Positions 24,397 to 33,458 of a DNA stretch of 64,000 bases are shown one piece after another (position 1 is the first letter of the stretch; the number at the start of each line of letters is the position of its first letter). The notes under the pieces are model-generated. The model ran no database searches. It was not told the DNA's origin and saw nothing but the letters and a program-made list of their open reading frames with translations. The translations under genes were made by a program, and so were the position numbers. Source of the stretch: Maribacter caenipelagi (GTDB lineage Bacteria > Bacteroidota > Bacteroidia > Flavobacteriales > Flavobacteriaceae); contig NZ_SNZW01000016.1 in NCBI RefSeq assembly GCF_004364175.1, positions 1-64,000 on the forward strand. The letters run 5' to 3'.

Positions 24397-25387
24397 ACCA
24401 ATCTAAAAGTAGTAAAATACTAATACCAAATATAATACAGATGATAGCCATCCAGTTTTCTACGGTGGTCATATCTGGTAGAAACCGTTCGTAGTTCATT
24501 ATTATTTGTTTTCCATTAGAATCTAAAATGCTTTCACCATCGATTCCCGTTTTAAAAATAGTTTTTTTCCATGGCCAAACGACACCCAGCGACCCCGTAA
24601 TGAACCCCAATATAGTTGCCGTAGTAACATGTTTATAATGCTTTAGTACGAAGGTCAATACATGAGAAAGGGTAACTAGACCTGTTGCAGAACCTAATGT
24701 AAATACCGCTAAAATCTTTAGAGTGTGTAACCTTTCGGTGTTAGAGGTAAAACTGAAATCACCTACCAATAATTCTGAGAAAGTATCATATAATGCATTA
24801 ACAGAATCTACCAAAAGTAGTACGTAATTACCTAGTAATATTAATATGAAAGACCCTGAAAGGCCTGGAAGCGTCATACCAGATACACTGATGATGCCAC
24901 ATAAAAAGATAAATAGCAAGTTGTCGTTTTCTTTTGCCGGACTAAGAAAACTAATAGCAACACCTACACTTAGCCCTATAATAGCAGCTGTGAATGTTTT
25001 CTTTTTCCAGTAATCGAAATCTTTGCCTATGTAATATATAGAACCTAAGATCATACCGAAAAAAGCAGACCATACATATAGCTCATGTGTTACTAAAAAA
25101 TAGTCTAATATTTTTGAAACACTGAAATAGCTCACCAGCATTCCGAAAATAAGAAGGGTTAGAAAAGAACCATTTATATATCGGTAGAAACTTTTAAGCC
25201 TTCCATTAATAAGAAGCTTAAAAGCTTTGGCATTTATTTTTTGAAGTGAATAAATGAATTCTTCGTAAAAACCACCTACAAATGCAACAATACCACCAGA
25301 TACACCTGGTACTTTATTGGCAGCACCCATACAAAGTCCCTTTACGACCAAGAAAAATTTATCGGTAAAGGATCGGGGTTGGTTCAT
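24368..25387 (-). CDS. DUF368 / PopT-like membrane transporter (copy 1)
   Basis: 339 residues, about nine membrane helices. Family signature near residue 20: KGLCMGAANKVPGVSGGIVAFVGGFYEEF, repeated in part as SGMTLPGLSGSFILILLGNY (about 165-185). Recent work shows DUF368 (PopT) proteins recycle undecaprenyl phosphate across the membrane for peptidoglycan synthesis; whether both copies here do so is inferred. A paralogue lies 13 bases upstream. Compared with it, this copy has ANKVPG where the other has AELVPG. The end overlaps aroE. Confidence 0.85.
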   Translation of the reverse strand: MNQPRSFTDKFFLVVKGLCMGAANKVPGVSGGIVAFVGGFYEEFIYSLQKINAKAFKLLINGRLKSFYRYINGSFLTLLIFGMLVSYFSVSKILDYFLVTHELYVWSAFFGMILGSIYYIGKDFDYWKKKTFTAAIIGLSVGVAISFLSPAKENDNLLFIFLCGIISVSGMTLPGLSGSFILILLGNYVLLLVDSVNALYDTFSELLVGDFSFTSNTERLHTLKILAVFTLGSATGLVTLSHVLTFVLKHYKHVTTATILGFITGSLGVVWPWKKTIFKTGIDGESILDSNGKQIIMNYERFLPDMTTVENWMAIICIIFGISILLLLDWYGKNRKTES

Positions 25388-25400
25388 GCAGGTTTTCGCT

Positions 25401-26315
25401 TTACTTCTTAGAAGCTGATTTTTCTAATATAAAAATAAGAGAAAAACCTATTACAGCGGCTAAAATGGCAAAGGTTAATTGATTATCACCCTGAAATGCG
25501 AAAGGTGATATGTTTTCGTCTATTATAATTTCTTTTTTACCAATCTGAATTACCTCAATAATATTCTTCCAAGGCCATATTTTGTTCAATGATCCCAAGA
25601 TGAATCCGGTTAAAACAGCTAAGGTGGCATCTTTATAATTGCTAAACATCCACTTTAAAACTCTAGCAAAACTCAAAATGCCAAAAGCGGCACCAAAGGC
25701 AAAGGTGATAATAATGCCAAAATCTTTTTCATTAACGGCTTCTAAAACGGTTTTATAAGAACCCAATAAAACCAATATGAAAGATCCTGATATACCAGGT
25801 AAGACCATGGCGCAAATGGCTATGGCGCCAGAAAGAAATATAAAAGGCAAACTTCCTGAACTAGTAGAAGGCGGAAGGGTAGTGATGTAAAAAGCACCAG
25901 CTGTTCCAATTATAAATAACAAAATGGCTAAAACGTTCCATTTTTTAATTGATTTAGCTACGAAAATGACACTTGCCAATACCAAACCGAAAAAGAACGA
26001 CCATGTTATTATTGGGTGCTCTTCTAATAACCAAGCAATAACTTTTGATAACGAGAAAATACTGATCATCATACCGATGACCAATGCTAACAGAAAATTG
26101 CCATTTAATTTCTCCCAGAATTTTTTGAACCCTTCTTCTTTAAGAACTTTTAAAGTAGTGAGGTTTACGTTATTTATAGAAGTAATGAATTCTTCGTAAA
26201 TGCCTGTTACAAAGGCTATTGTACCACCAGAAACGCCTGGTACCAATTCTGCGATACCCATTGCCATACCTTTTAGAGATATGAATGTATAATCTTTGAG
26301 TTTTCTATCGTCCAT
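25401..26315 (-). CDS. DUF368 / PopT-like membrane transporter (copy 2)
   Basis: 304 residues, about eight membrane helices. It shares with the next gene both signature elements: KGMAMGIAELVPGVSGGTIA near residue 16 and CAMVLPGISGSFILVLLGSY near 175, plus a conserved tail GSLNKIWPWKN. Probably a polyprenyl-phosphate translocase, as for copy 1. It lies 17 bases after the TPR gene and 13 before copy 1, so the four genes TPR, DUF368, DUF368 and aroE are one operon. Confidence 0.85.
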   Translation of the reverse strand: MDDRKLKDYTFISLKGMAMGIAELVPGVSGGTIAFVTGIYEEFITSINNVNLTTLKVLKEEGFKKFWEKLNGNFLLALVIGMMISIFSLSKVIAWLLEEHPIITWSFFFGLVLASVIFVAKSIKKWNVLAILLFIIGTAGAFYITTLPPSTSSGSLPFIFLSGAIAICAMVLPGISGSFILVLLGSYKTVLEAVNEKDFGIIITFAFGAAFGILSFARVLKWMFSNYKDATLAVLTGFILGSLNKIWPWKNIIEVIQIGKKEIIIDENISPFAFQGDNQLTFAILAAVIGFSLIFILEKSASKK

Positions 26316-26332
26316 GAAATGTAGAACCTTTT

Positions 26333-27736
26333 CTAAGAGGTTTTATTGTATTTTCTTACAATTTCTTGTGTCCATTCAGACTTGCCGTATTCCGGAAAAT
26401 TTTCAGTGAACAAATGAAGTTTTTTTTGCTTTTTATCAATTTTCAATGCATCCATTAACATAATACGTGCATTAATAGGGTCTTCGGCAAGTAGAAGGTA
26501 GCCTACAGACTTATATAATAGTTTCAAACTTTCAGGGTAAAACTCTCTTCCTTGAGATAGAATTTGCACAGCTGATGATTCATCTCCATTAATATGAACT
26601 ACTTCAGCCCAATTCAACCACGTGTCCAATTCATAATTACCTAATTCTACCGCTTGCTTATATGCAAAATCTGCTTGGTCATAATTCTTTAATGCCATGT
26701 GAATATTTGCACATTTTTTCCAGTATTGTGGATTCTCACCATCTATATTTAAGGCTTTGTTGATGTAAAAGATGGCTTTTTCAAAATCTTTATTATTAAA
26801 ATATAGATTTGTAATAGCCAACCAGCCTTTGTCTAATAATGGATCTTCGTGAACTGTTTGGTAGAAATAGTATTTAGCCATTTCGGTATCCTTTAGTTTT
26901 TCATAGCATTTTCCTATTCTTAAAAATGCATGAGATGTGGGATCTTCAATAGAAATGGTGGTCTCGTAATTTTCGATGGCCTCTTTATGGCGCCCAAGTT
27001 TTTCAAGTACTTTGGCTTTTTCGAAATATGCACCTATAAAAGTATCATCTGAAATAACAGCAAAATCAAATGCGGCCAATGCCTCGGTAAACATTTCTTT
27101 GTAATAATATTGCTTACCTAATTGATGCCATGCTACTTCGCAATACGGGTTCTTTTCTAAATAACTGTTCAAGTAAACAATGGCACCATCGTAATCTTCA
27201 AGAAACTCAAAGCAATACACTACGTTATAAAGAGAAGAATAATCTTGTTCGTCGAACTCTACACATTTCATAAAGCTCTGTTTCGCATTATCGAAATTGT
27301 CCATGAACAAATACTCCATGCCTAAAAGACTATAAATGTCAAAACTATTGTTGGTAAAGCTTAATGCTTTTTGTAGTAATTCAATTGCACCTTGGTGATC
27401 ATCTCGTTTCGAAAATATATTGGCACGTTGAATGTAAATTTCATCGTTGTAATTATCTAGTCTTTGTAGTTCATCTAAAAGTGCCTCAGCTTTTTCCATC
27501 TGGTTTTCGAAAACCATGACTTCTACCTGAAGTAATTTTAATTCAATTGAAGCCGGATGTTGCTGCAGACCTATTTTAATTCCTTTTTTAGCCAAAGAAA
27601 TCTTCCCATGATTTAGGTAGTGATGCACAATATCTTCAAAATCCTCAGCATCAAAGAAATAGACATCGTCTGTCTTAAGCATTGACTCGAATTTTGTAAT
27701 TGGCTTGTCCGGTCTCTCGTTAGATTCTAACGCCAT
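26333..27736 (-). CDS. Tetratricopeptide repeat protein
   Basis: 467 residues, entirely helical and without signal peptide. About ten TPR units are visible, for example GAIELLQKALSFTNNSFDIYSLLGMEYLF, EALAAFDFAVISDDTFIGAYFEKAKVLEKLGRHKEAIENY and KAIFYINKALNIDGENPQYWKK. The protein is acidic and cytosolic, probably a scaffold. It starts the operon with the DUF368 pair and aroE. Its binding partner is unknown. Confidence 0.85.
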   Translation of the reverse strand: MALESNERPDKPITKFESMLKTDDVYFFDAEDFEDIVHHYLNHGKISLAKKGIKIGLQQHPASIELKLLQVEVMVFENQMEKAEALLDELQRLDNYNDEIYIQRANIFSKRDDHQGAIELLQKALSFTNNSFDIYSLLGMEYLFMDNFDNAKQSFMKCVEFDEQDYSSLYNVVYCFEFLEDYDGAIVYLNSYLEKNPYCEVAWHQLGKQYYYKEMFTEALAAFDFAVISDDTFIGAYFEKAKVLEKLGRHKEAIENYETTISIEDPTSHAFLRIGKCYEKLKDTEMAKYYFYQTVHEDPLLDKGWLAITNLYFNNKDFEKAIFYINKALNIDGENPQYWKKCANIHMALKNYDQADFAYKQAVELGNYELDTWLNWAEVVHINGDESSAVQILSQGREFYPESLKLLYKSVGYLLLAEDPINARIMLMDALKIDKKQKKLHLFTENFPEYGKSEWTQEIVRKYNKTS

Positions 27737-27822
27737 AGGAACTATTTGGTTTTACAAGATATTTTAAAAGTAAGTGATTGTGCGGGGTTTCAGCCACTGT
27801 TCGAATCGATATTATTAACAAA

Positions 27823-29016
27823 TTAGTTAACAACGTTGATTTGCATGGAGTTAAGAAGTGCTAAAATTATTGCACAACCTTCTCGAATTTCCTTTTCTGA
27901 AATAGTTAACGGTGGAGAAATTCTAACTGCTCTATTTTCAAATAATAACCAGAATAGAATTAAGTTCTTTTTCTTTGCTTGTAATACTAATTCATTGGCT
28001 GTTTCAGGTGTATCCATTATCAAAGCAAGCATCAATCCTTTACCTCTTACTTCTTTTATCTTCGGATGTTTTAATAGTGATTTAAATAATGCTTCTTTGC
28101 TTAGCGTATCAGCTATTAAATTTGAATTCAATAATACATTTAGCGTAGCCAAGCTAGATGCAGCAATTACGGGATTGCCACCAAACGTTGTAATGTGACC
28201 CATTTTCGGGTTTTCGCTCAACGTATTCATAATCTCTTTACTTGCTGTAAACGCACCAACGGGCAAGCCAGAAGCCATACCCTTACCGATAACTAAAATA
28301 TCAGGTATGCAATCGAAATGTTCAAATGCGAACATTTTTCCTGTTCTACCGAAACCTGGCTGAATTTCATCAAGTATTAGTAAGGCACCCATTTCTTTGC
28401 AGCGTGCTTTTACTTTCTTTAAATAATTATTTTTTGGGAGTATAAATCCTGCACCACCTTGTATGGTTTCTAATATTACACATGCGGTTTTGGTGGTAAT
28501 TTTCTCTAAATCTTTTTCGTTGTTGAATTCAATATGATAAATATCTGGTAACAAAGGTCTAAATACACTTTTGCGCTCTTCAAAATCCATAAGGCTTAAG
28601 CTACCCATGGTATTACCATGATATGCAGATTTTCCCGCGATAATTTCAGAACGACCTGTATATCTTCTCGCAAGTTTTAAAGCGCCTTCTATTGCTTCTG
28701 TTCCTGAATTTACCAAATAAGTAACTTCTAAAGGTGCGGGTAAATTGGCTGCCAATAATTTGGTATATATCGTTGCTGGTGATTGTGAATATTCGCCATA
28801 CACCATTACATGCATGTATTTATCAACCTGTTTTTTTATTGCTTTGACAACCTCTGGGTGACAATGGCCAAGTGTGCATGCAGAAACACCTGCAACAAAG
28901 TCTAAATGTGCATTGCCATCGGTGTCATATATATAACTACCGCTGGCATGAGAAACTTCCATACCTAATGGGTAGGGGGAAGTTTGAGCTTGATATTGTA
29001 GAAAATCTTTGTTCAT
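27823..29016 (-). CDS. Class III (acetylornithine-type) aminotransferase
   Basis: 397 residues, PLP-dependent. Motifs: GVSACTLGHCHPEVVKAI near residue 44, VNSGTEAIEGALKLARR near 105, SAYHGNTMGSLSLM, LILDEIQPGFGRTGK (about 222), and PLP lysine in ILVIGKGMASGLPVGAF (about 252). It belongs to the aspartate aminotransferase superfamily branch that includes acetylornithine and 4-aminobutyrate aminotransferases. The substrate cannot be fixed from sequence, and no arginine or lysine biosynthesis gene is next to it. It follows the OstA-like gene by 9 bases and is probably cotranscribed. Confidence 0.88.
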   Translation of the reverse strand: MNKDFLQYQAQTSPYPLGMEVSHASGSYIYDTDGNAHLDFVAGVSACTLGHCHPEVVKAIKKQVDKYMHVMVYGEYSQSPATIYTKLLAANLPAPLEVTYLVNSGTEAIEGALKLARRYTGRSEIIAGKSAYHGNTMGSLSLMDFEERKSVFRPLLPDIYHIEFNNEKDLEKITTKTACVILETIQGGAGFILPKNNYLKKVKARCKEMGALLILDEIQPGFGRTGKMFAFEHFDCIPDILVIGKGMASGLPVGAFTASKEIMNTLSENPKMGHITTFGGNPVIAASSLATLNVLLNSNLIADTLSKEALFKSLLKHPKIKEVRGKGLMLALIMDTPETANELVLQAKKKNLILFWLLFENRAVRISPPLTISEKEIREGCAIILALLNSMQINVVN

Positions 29017-29025
29017 GTGAAATTT

Positions 29026-30729
29026 CTATTTCACTTTTTTTGGTTTCACAGATTTTTTTGGATCTGTTGCTTTATCTTGTGTTTGTATATTGTTGATAGG
29101 GTCAGATTCGTTTTGACTTCTTTGTTGCTCTTCTGCATCAATATCAATAGGGTTGTCAATTCCGTTAATGACAACAAGTTCTAAGTTGTTATCGTCTTCA
29201 TCAAAAATATCATCTTTGGTGAGAATACGCTCATCACCACGCCACACAAAACCTTTTAATATTCTACTGTTTTTTGGTAAATCTTTTTCTGGAAAAATAT
29301 CGCCATCTGGATCGGTGTAAAAAGTCAGATTTTCAATATCATTTTCAGCCATGGTTATACGAATTTTACTGCATACCGTTTTATCGATTCCAATAAGTTC
29401 GTCATCATCATTGTACATGTAATACACTACTTCTGTATTCTGAACCAAATCGATAATTTTTAGTTCATTTTCTATAAACTGTCCGTACAAATTAATGCCT
29501 TTTGCTTGGTTATAGCCAGTCATGCTTACACTATCTAAAGAAATAATAAAAGCATTTTGCAATACTTTTAAAGAATCTAATTTCTCAGTCTCTAGGTTCG
29601 ATTTTAGGTGAATACTATCACCGGTCATTTGATTGGCACCGTTCCAAATAATCGGATTTTTAATTAGCTGTGTTATACCCGTCTTTTGTTCTGAGTGTAT
29701 ACTGTCGCATTTTCCGCTTAAATCGGTTTTATAGAATTTTGCATTTCTAAAGGCACGTAAAATTCTATCTTCTGGTTTACCGGTGACCATTAATGTATCG
29801 CCATGAACAAAAAGCGAATCTCTTTCTTGTACTGAGATTGATACCGCTCTTCTGGTCGCAAAAACGGAATCTTTTGCTTTGAACACCTCTGCATAATGAG
29901 CTCTTATTATACCGTTGTTGATGGTATCGGTTACGGTAATGTTGTTTGTTGCCGATGCAAATTCTTTTGCCTTATTGAAGTAAACACTATCCCCTTCAAT
30001 AATTCGGTTGTTATAGTCTATTCGGGTATTTTTAATACCGTAGCCACTCTCAATTTTAGTGTCATAAAACCCTCTTTCGCAATATATTTTGTAGGTCTCT
30101 CCATTGATTGTAGATGGTCCATACATATAAAAATTTTTAGAGGTTGTGTAATAATCTAATTGCTCAGAGTCTACCGTATATTTCGGATTCTCAACATGCA
30201 CACTATCTAAAAATTGATACTTTTTAAGCTCCATGAAATACTTGCCAATTTTACTTGTCAGTGTATTTGCAGAGTCTACTACAGTACCGTTATCTTGATA
30301 AAAAGCTTCTTGTTTTTCTCGATCTAAACGAAGGGTATCTGTTTTTAAGGTCATGTCTGAATTTGTCAGTACAACGTTGCCCCAGGCTTTCGCCAATTTC
30401 ACATCACCTAAATAGTTGATTTTTTTACTGGTCATTTCTACCGAATCGCCTTGCTTTAGAATAACATTGCCAATAGCTTCTAATCGGTTTTCTAATTGGT
30501 AGTAAATAGCAACATCGCACCATAGATCGGCACCTTGATGTTCAAATTGAACTTGTCGGTTATCTTTACTAAAAATAGAGGCACCTGGGTATTCAGCTTC
30601 ATTTTTAGTGAAGTTGGCACCATAGACAATATTAATTTGTTTTGATTCTTCTTCAGCTGTAACATCTTGGGCTAAACCCAATATTGAAAAAGCTAGAAAT
30701 AATAAGATGGATGCGCAAAAGGTTTTCAA
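29026..30729 (-). CDS. OstA-like (LptA/LptD N-domain family) protein
   Basis: 567 residues with a signal peptide (SILGLAQDV). The N-terminal half is beta-jellyroll, with repeated turns like FEHQGADLWCDVAIYY, VILKQGDSVEMTSKKINYLGD and KAWGNVVLTNSDMTLKTDTLRLD. These match the OstA/LptA fold that carries lipopolysaccharide across the periplasm. The C-terminal part is acidic and ends in a Lys/Pro tail. Function in LPS transport or another lipid is inferred. The -7 box TATTTTTG lies 13 bases before the start on the minus strand. Confidence 0.82.
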   Translation of the reverse strand: MKTFCASILLFLAFSILGLAQDVTAEEESKQINIVYGANFTKNEAEYPGASIFSKDNRQVQFEHQGADLWCDVAIYYQLENRLEAIGNVILKQGDSVEMTSKKINYLGDVKLAKAWGNVVLTNSDMTLKTDTLRLDREKQEAFYQDNGTVVDSANTLTSKIGKYFMELKKYQFLDSVHVENPKYTVDSEQLDYYTTSKNFYMYGPSTINGETYKIYCERGFYDTKIESGYGIKNTRIDYNNRIIEGDSVYFNKAKEFASATNNITVTDTINNGIIRAHYAEVFKAKDSVFATRRAVSISVQERDSLFVHGDTLMVTGKPEDRILRAFRNAKFYKTDLSGKCDSIHSEQKTGITQLIKNPIIWNGANQMTGDSIHLKSNLETEKLDSLKVLQNAFIISLDSVSMTGYNQAKGINLYGQFIENELKIIDLVQNTEVVYYMYNDDDELIGIDKTVCSKIRITMAENDIENLTFYTDPDGDIFPEKDLPKNSRILKGFVWRGDERILTKDDIFDEDDNNLELVVINGIDNPIDIDAEEQQRSQNESDPINNIQTQDKATDPKKSVKPKKVK

Positions 30730-30742
30730 TCTACTTTTTTTT

Positions 30743-30750
30743 CAAAAATA
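30743..30750 (-). promoter_or_regulatory. Putative -7 promoter box for the OstA-like gene
   Basis: Minus strand reads TATTTTTG, 13 bases before the ATG at 30729. Predicted transcription start is near 30738, leaving a leader of about nine bases. Confidence 0.4.
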
Positions 30751-31031
30751 GAACATTTTAAAAGAGCGCATAAAACTATTAGCATACATTTAGTAAAGTA
30801 CTACTTTATAGGCTCTGGTTTTTATTTCTTTTTGAATTTTTATCAGAATTCTTAACTTTTTTATTTGAAGCGAGTGCTGCAGTGTGTTCTATATGTTGGT
30901 GATTTTGAATTTTCGATTAACCGTTCAATAGATGAGAAATCAATATCAATTGTGGAATCTAAAAATGTTTGTATAGATTGTTGTCATTTTTGAGTAAGTT
31001 GATAGCGGTATGTTTCAAAAAATCTAGAGAT
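30751..31031. other. Gene-free stretch between the OstA and Gfo/Idh operons
   Basis: About 280 AT-rich bases. I see no coding frame with a plausible start, no tRNA cloverleaf and no repeat. It must hold the promoter region of the OstA unit at its left end and the terminator of the next unit at its right end. Confidence 0.5.
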
Positions 31032-31058
31032 AAAAAAAACCACTCGAAAGCGGTTTTT
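31032..31058 (-). terminator. Rho-independent terminator of the Gfo/Idh-DUF1080 operon
   Basis: A hairpin with AAAAAACC..CT / AG..GGTTTTTT arms, one A-C mismatch and a CGAA loop, with A- and T-runs on both sides. It lies 18 bases beyond the stop of the minus-strand oxidoreductase gene. Confidence 0.7.
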
Positions 31059-31076
31059 TTATTTTTAATATTTGAT

Positions 31077-32513
31077 TTAGAAATTTCTATAATCGCCTTC
31101 TAAGAAAGCGTTTGCTTCATCTTCAGAGAATTTAGCATTCTCACTATCCCAATGTAAAACCTGATTTGGGAACCTGCCGGCAATTACACCAAGTAAAATA
31201 GTTTCTGTAAGCCTAGATGCATATGAAAATGGTGCCGTGGTTTTATCTGTGCCTAAACAGGCATCTACGAACTGGTGGTAATGTTTAGGTCCTTCCAAAT
31301 CATAATCTCGAATTGGTTTACCCATATTATTCTCTTTTTCTAGAGCTTCTATTTCTGCTGAAATATCAACATATTTACCGTCTACTATCTTTTTCGGTAG
31401 TTGCATAAAATGCGGTAGTAAGAGCCTTCCTTTTTCACCAATGAACATAGCGCCTTGTTCCGGCAGTGTCCCTTCACTCGCGGTTTTAGTATCTAGCGAC
31501 ATTTTATCTTCCATAGAATCTTCAGCTATATCTTTTGCATCTGCCTTGTTTTCACCACCAGGAAGTATTAAATCTTCATGGTCTTTTGGTGCCCCCGGAC
31601 CATCATACCAAACCCATTTTAAAGTTTCGGTGGTATAATCGGTCTGAGGAAATTCGTAAGTCACGACATTGTTTTGTGGAAAACCGAATCCGTTTGGTTC
31701 TCTACATTCATTTTTAATGGTCATAGGAACTTGAAGGTCTAATGCATTATACGGAGTGTCAAAAATATGAACGCCCATATCACCTAAAGTACCACAACCA
31801 TAATCTACCAATTTTCTCCAATTACCTGGGTGGTAGAAACCTTCTTTATATGGTCGTTCAGCTGAAGTTCCCAGCCATAAGTTCCAATCTAATGATTCTG
31901 GTATTGGGTCTGAACCAGTAGGTTCCGGGCCGTCATACCCCCAGTCTTTAGGAGACCATGCACGTACGGTATGTACTTTACCAATAATACCAGATTGTAT
32001 TAATAAGGTCGCTAATTTATAATCGTAAAAGGAATGTACTTGAATTCCCATTTGGGTAATCAAGCCTTTTTCTGCCGCCAGTTTATTCATTGCTCTAGCT
32101 TCAGATACGTAGTGGGTCAATGGTTTTTGACAATATACCGGTTTGTCCATCTCCATAGCCATCATTGAAGCGGGTGCATGGGTATGATCAGGAGTAGAAA
32201 CGACTACTGCATCGATTTCATCACCCATTTCTTTTAACATTACTCTATAGTCAGAATATGTTTTAGCATTTGGATGCAGTTTTTTTGCTGCTGCCAAGTT
32301 ATTTGCATCAACATCGCACAATAGAGTTACATCAACTTTATTATGAGATGAAATAGCTTTTAAGTCTTCGGCGCCCATATTACCAACACCAATATGCGCA
32401 GTACGAAGTCTAGTTAATTTCTTTACTTCCTTTTTACAAGACCAAAGTCCTGATGGTAATAATACAAATGTGGACAAAGCCGCTGCGTTTTTTAAAAAGT
32501 CTCTTTTATTCAT
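31077..32513 (-). CDS. Gfo/Idh/MocA family oxidoreductase
   Basis: 478 residues. It starts MNKRDFLKNAAALSTFVLLPSGLWSC: a Tat-like signal with KR in place of RR, ending in a possible lipobox, so export is likely. The Rossmann NAD(P) domain begins RTAHIGVGNMGAEDLKAI, followed by VVVSTPDHTHAPASMMAMEM and the catalytic QKPLTHYVSEARAM. A long C-terminal domain follows (YGCGTLGDMGVHIFD). These enzymes oxidise or reduce sugars and cyclitols. It is translated 11 bases after the DUF1080 gene. Together they resemble pairs now linked to 3-keto-glycoside metabolism, but the substrate here is inferred. Confidence 0.85.
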   Translation of the reverse strand: MNKRDFLKNAAALSTFVLLPSGLWSCKKEVKKLTRLRTAHIGVGNMGAEDLKAISSHNKVDVTLLCDVDANNLAAAKKLHPNAKTYSDYRVMLKEMGDEIDAVVVSTPDHTHAPASMMAMEMDKPVYCQKPLTHYVSEARAMNKLAAEKGLITQMGIQVHSFYDYKLATLLIQSGIIGKVHTVRAWSPKDWGYDGPEPTGSDPIPESLDWNLWLGTSAERPYKEGFYHPGNWRKLVDYGCGTLGDMGVHIFDTPYNALDLQVPMTIKNECREPNGFGFPQNNVVTYEFPQTDYTTETLKWVWYDGPGAPKDHEDLILPGGENKADAKDIAEDSMEDKMSLDTKTASEGTLPEQGAMFIGEKGRLLLPHFMQLPKKIVDGKYVDISAEIEALEKENNMGKPIRDYDLEGPKHYHQFVDACLGTDKTTAPFSYASRLTETILLGVIAGRFPNQVLHWDSENAKFSEDEANAFLEGDYRNF

Positions 32514-32524
32514 TGGTGTGGTGG

Positions 32525-33322
32525 TTAAAGTTTTTTGATTTTAATGTTTCTAAACCAGATGGGGCTAGAGTGATCTTGGAAGCCAATATAGCCAGTTTTA
32601 AATTTGCCATAATCTTCACTGTTTTTCCATTTATCGGAATTCTTTTTTTCGTACCAAGCTTCGTCCCATGGAACAAAGGAAACTACTTTTTTTCCGTTCA
32701 GCCAATGTTCTACCTGTTCTGGAGTGAAGATGATTCTTGTAGTGTTCCATTCGCCCACCGGATGCAATATTTTACCATCTGGGTCTGCAGCATGCATGGC
32801 ATAGTCTGAGGCGGTCTGTTGTAACGGTTTAAGCTCTTCTGGCTTGTCGGTATACCCTAAACTTAAATTGTAATCGGTAAGATCGTGAATGCTGGCATAG
32901 TTTTCATCATCTATTAATTGATACTCTGGTGAAACTTCTGGCGGACTATCATAGCCTTCTTTTAAATGATAGAAAATACCACTATTACCACCTTTTGGTA
33001 ATTTCCACTCGACATAAAGCTCGAAGTTATCAAATTCTTCTGCTCCATAAATAATATCTGTTCCACCTGTATAATCTTGCTCTTTTCCTAATTCGGTGTC
33101 AAATTGTAATTCTCCATCTTTGGCAATCCATCCAGGAGGAAGTTCTTTGCCATTATATGCGCGCCAACCTTTGGTGGTGGTGCCATCGAATAAGGTAATC
33201 CATTCTCCTTTAGATGGCTGTTCGGTTTTTGATTGCTCCTCTATTGTTTGTTTTTTTTCCGTTTTACAAGCAATTGTTAAAGCAACAAGTGAGAGTAGTG
33301 CGGCGAAGGTAGTTTTTTTCAT
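32525..33322 (-). CDS. DUF1080 family lipoprotein (3-keto-disaccharide hydrolase-like)
   Basis: 265 residues. Lipoprotein signal TIACKTEKK, then a charged linker and a concanavalin-like beta domain: WITLFDGTTTKGWRAYNG, FELYVEWKLPKGGNSGIFY and IGFQDHSSPIWFRNIKIKKL at the end. DUF1080 (3-keto-disaccharide hydrolase) proteins occur in sugar-degradation clusters. It begins the two-gene operon with the Gfo/Idh oxidoreductase. A 12-bp palindrome lies upstream. Exact substrate is unknown. Confidence 0.85.
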   Translation of the reverse strand: MKKTTFAALLSLVALTIACKTEKKQTIEEQSKTEQPSKGEWITLFDGTTTKGWRAYNGKELPPGWIAKDGELQFDTELGKEQDYTGGTDIIYGAEEFDNFELYVEWKLPKGGNSGIFYHLKEGYDSPPEVSPEYQLIDDENYASIHDLTDYNLSLGYTDKPEELKPLQQTASDYAMHAADPDGKILHPVGEWNTTRIIFTPEQVEHWLNGKKVVSFVPWDEAWYEKKNSDKWKNSEDYGKFKTGYIGFQDHSSPIWFRNIKIKKL

Positions 33323-33346
33323 ATTTCGAGTAGTTGTTAAAATGTG

Positions 33347-33358
33347 AAATGTACATTT
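33347..33358. promoter_or_regulatory. Palindrome upstream of the DUF1080 operon
   Basis: AAATGTACATTT is a perfect 12-bp palindrome 24 bases before the DUF1080 start. It could be an operator of a dimeric regulator; in such AT-rich DNA chance cannot be excluded. Confidence 0.3.
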
Positions 33359-33386
33359 TATACGATATGGAAATTACAAAAAAAAA

Positions 33387-33422
33387 GAATGGCGATAAAG
33401 GTATTTCCCTATATCGCCATTC
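33387..33422 (-). terminator. Rho-independent terminator of purA
   Basis: An 11-bp perfect stem (GAATGGCGATA 33387-33397 with TATCGCCATTC 33412-33422). On the minus strand it is followed by a long T run. It lies 37 bases beyond the purA stop and ends the RelA/SpoT-Fur-purA unit. Confidence 0.88.
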
Positions 33423-33458
33423 CTGTAAGTTGAACAACCTCTCTTGGTCGTTAAATGT

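Noticed and set aside
30751..31031. tRNA or small gene in the gap after the OstA-like gene
   Set aside because: No cloverleaf or TTCGANNC-type arm and no start plus coding bias; treated as non-coding.
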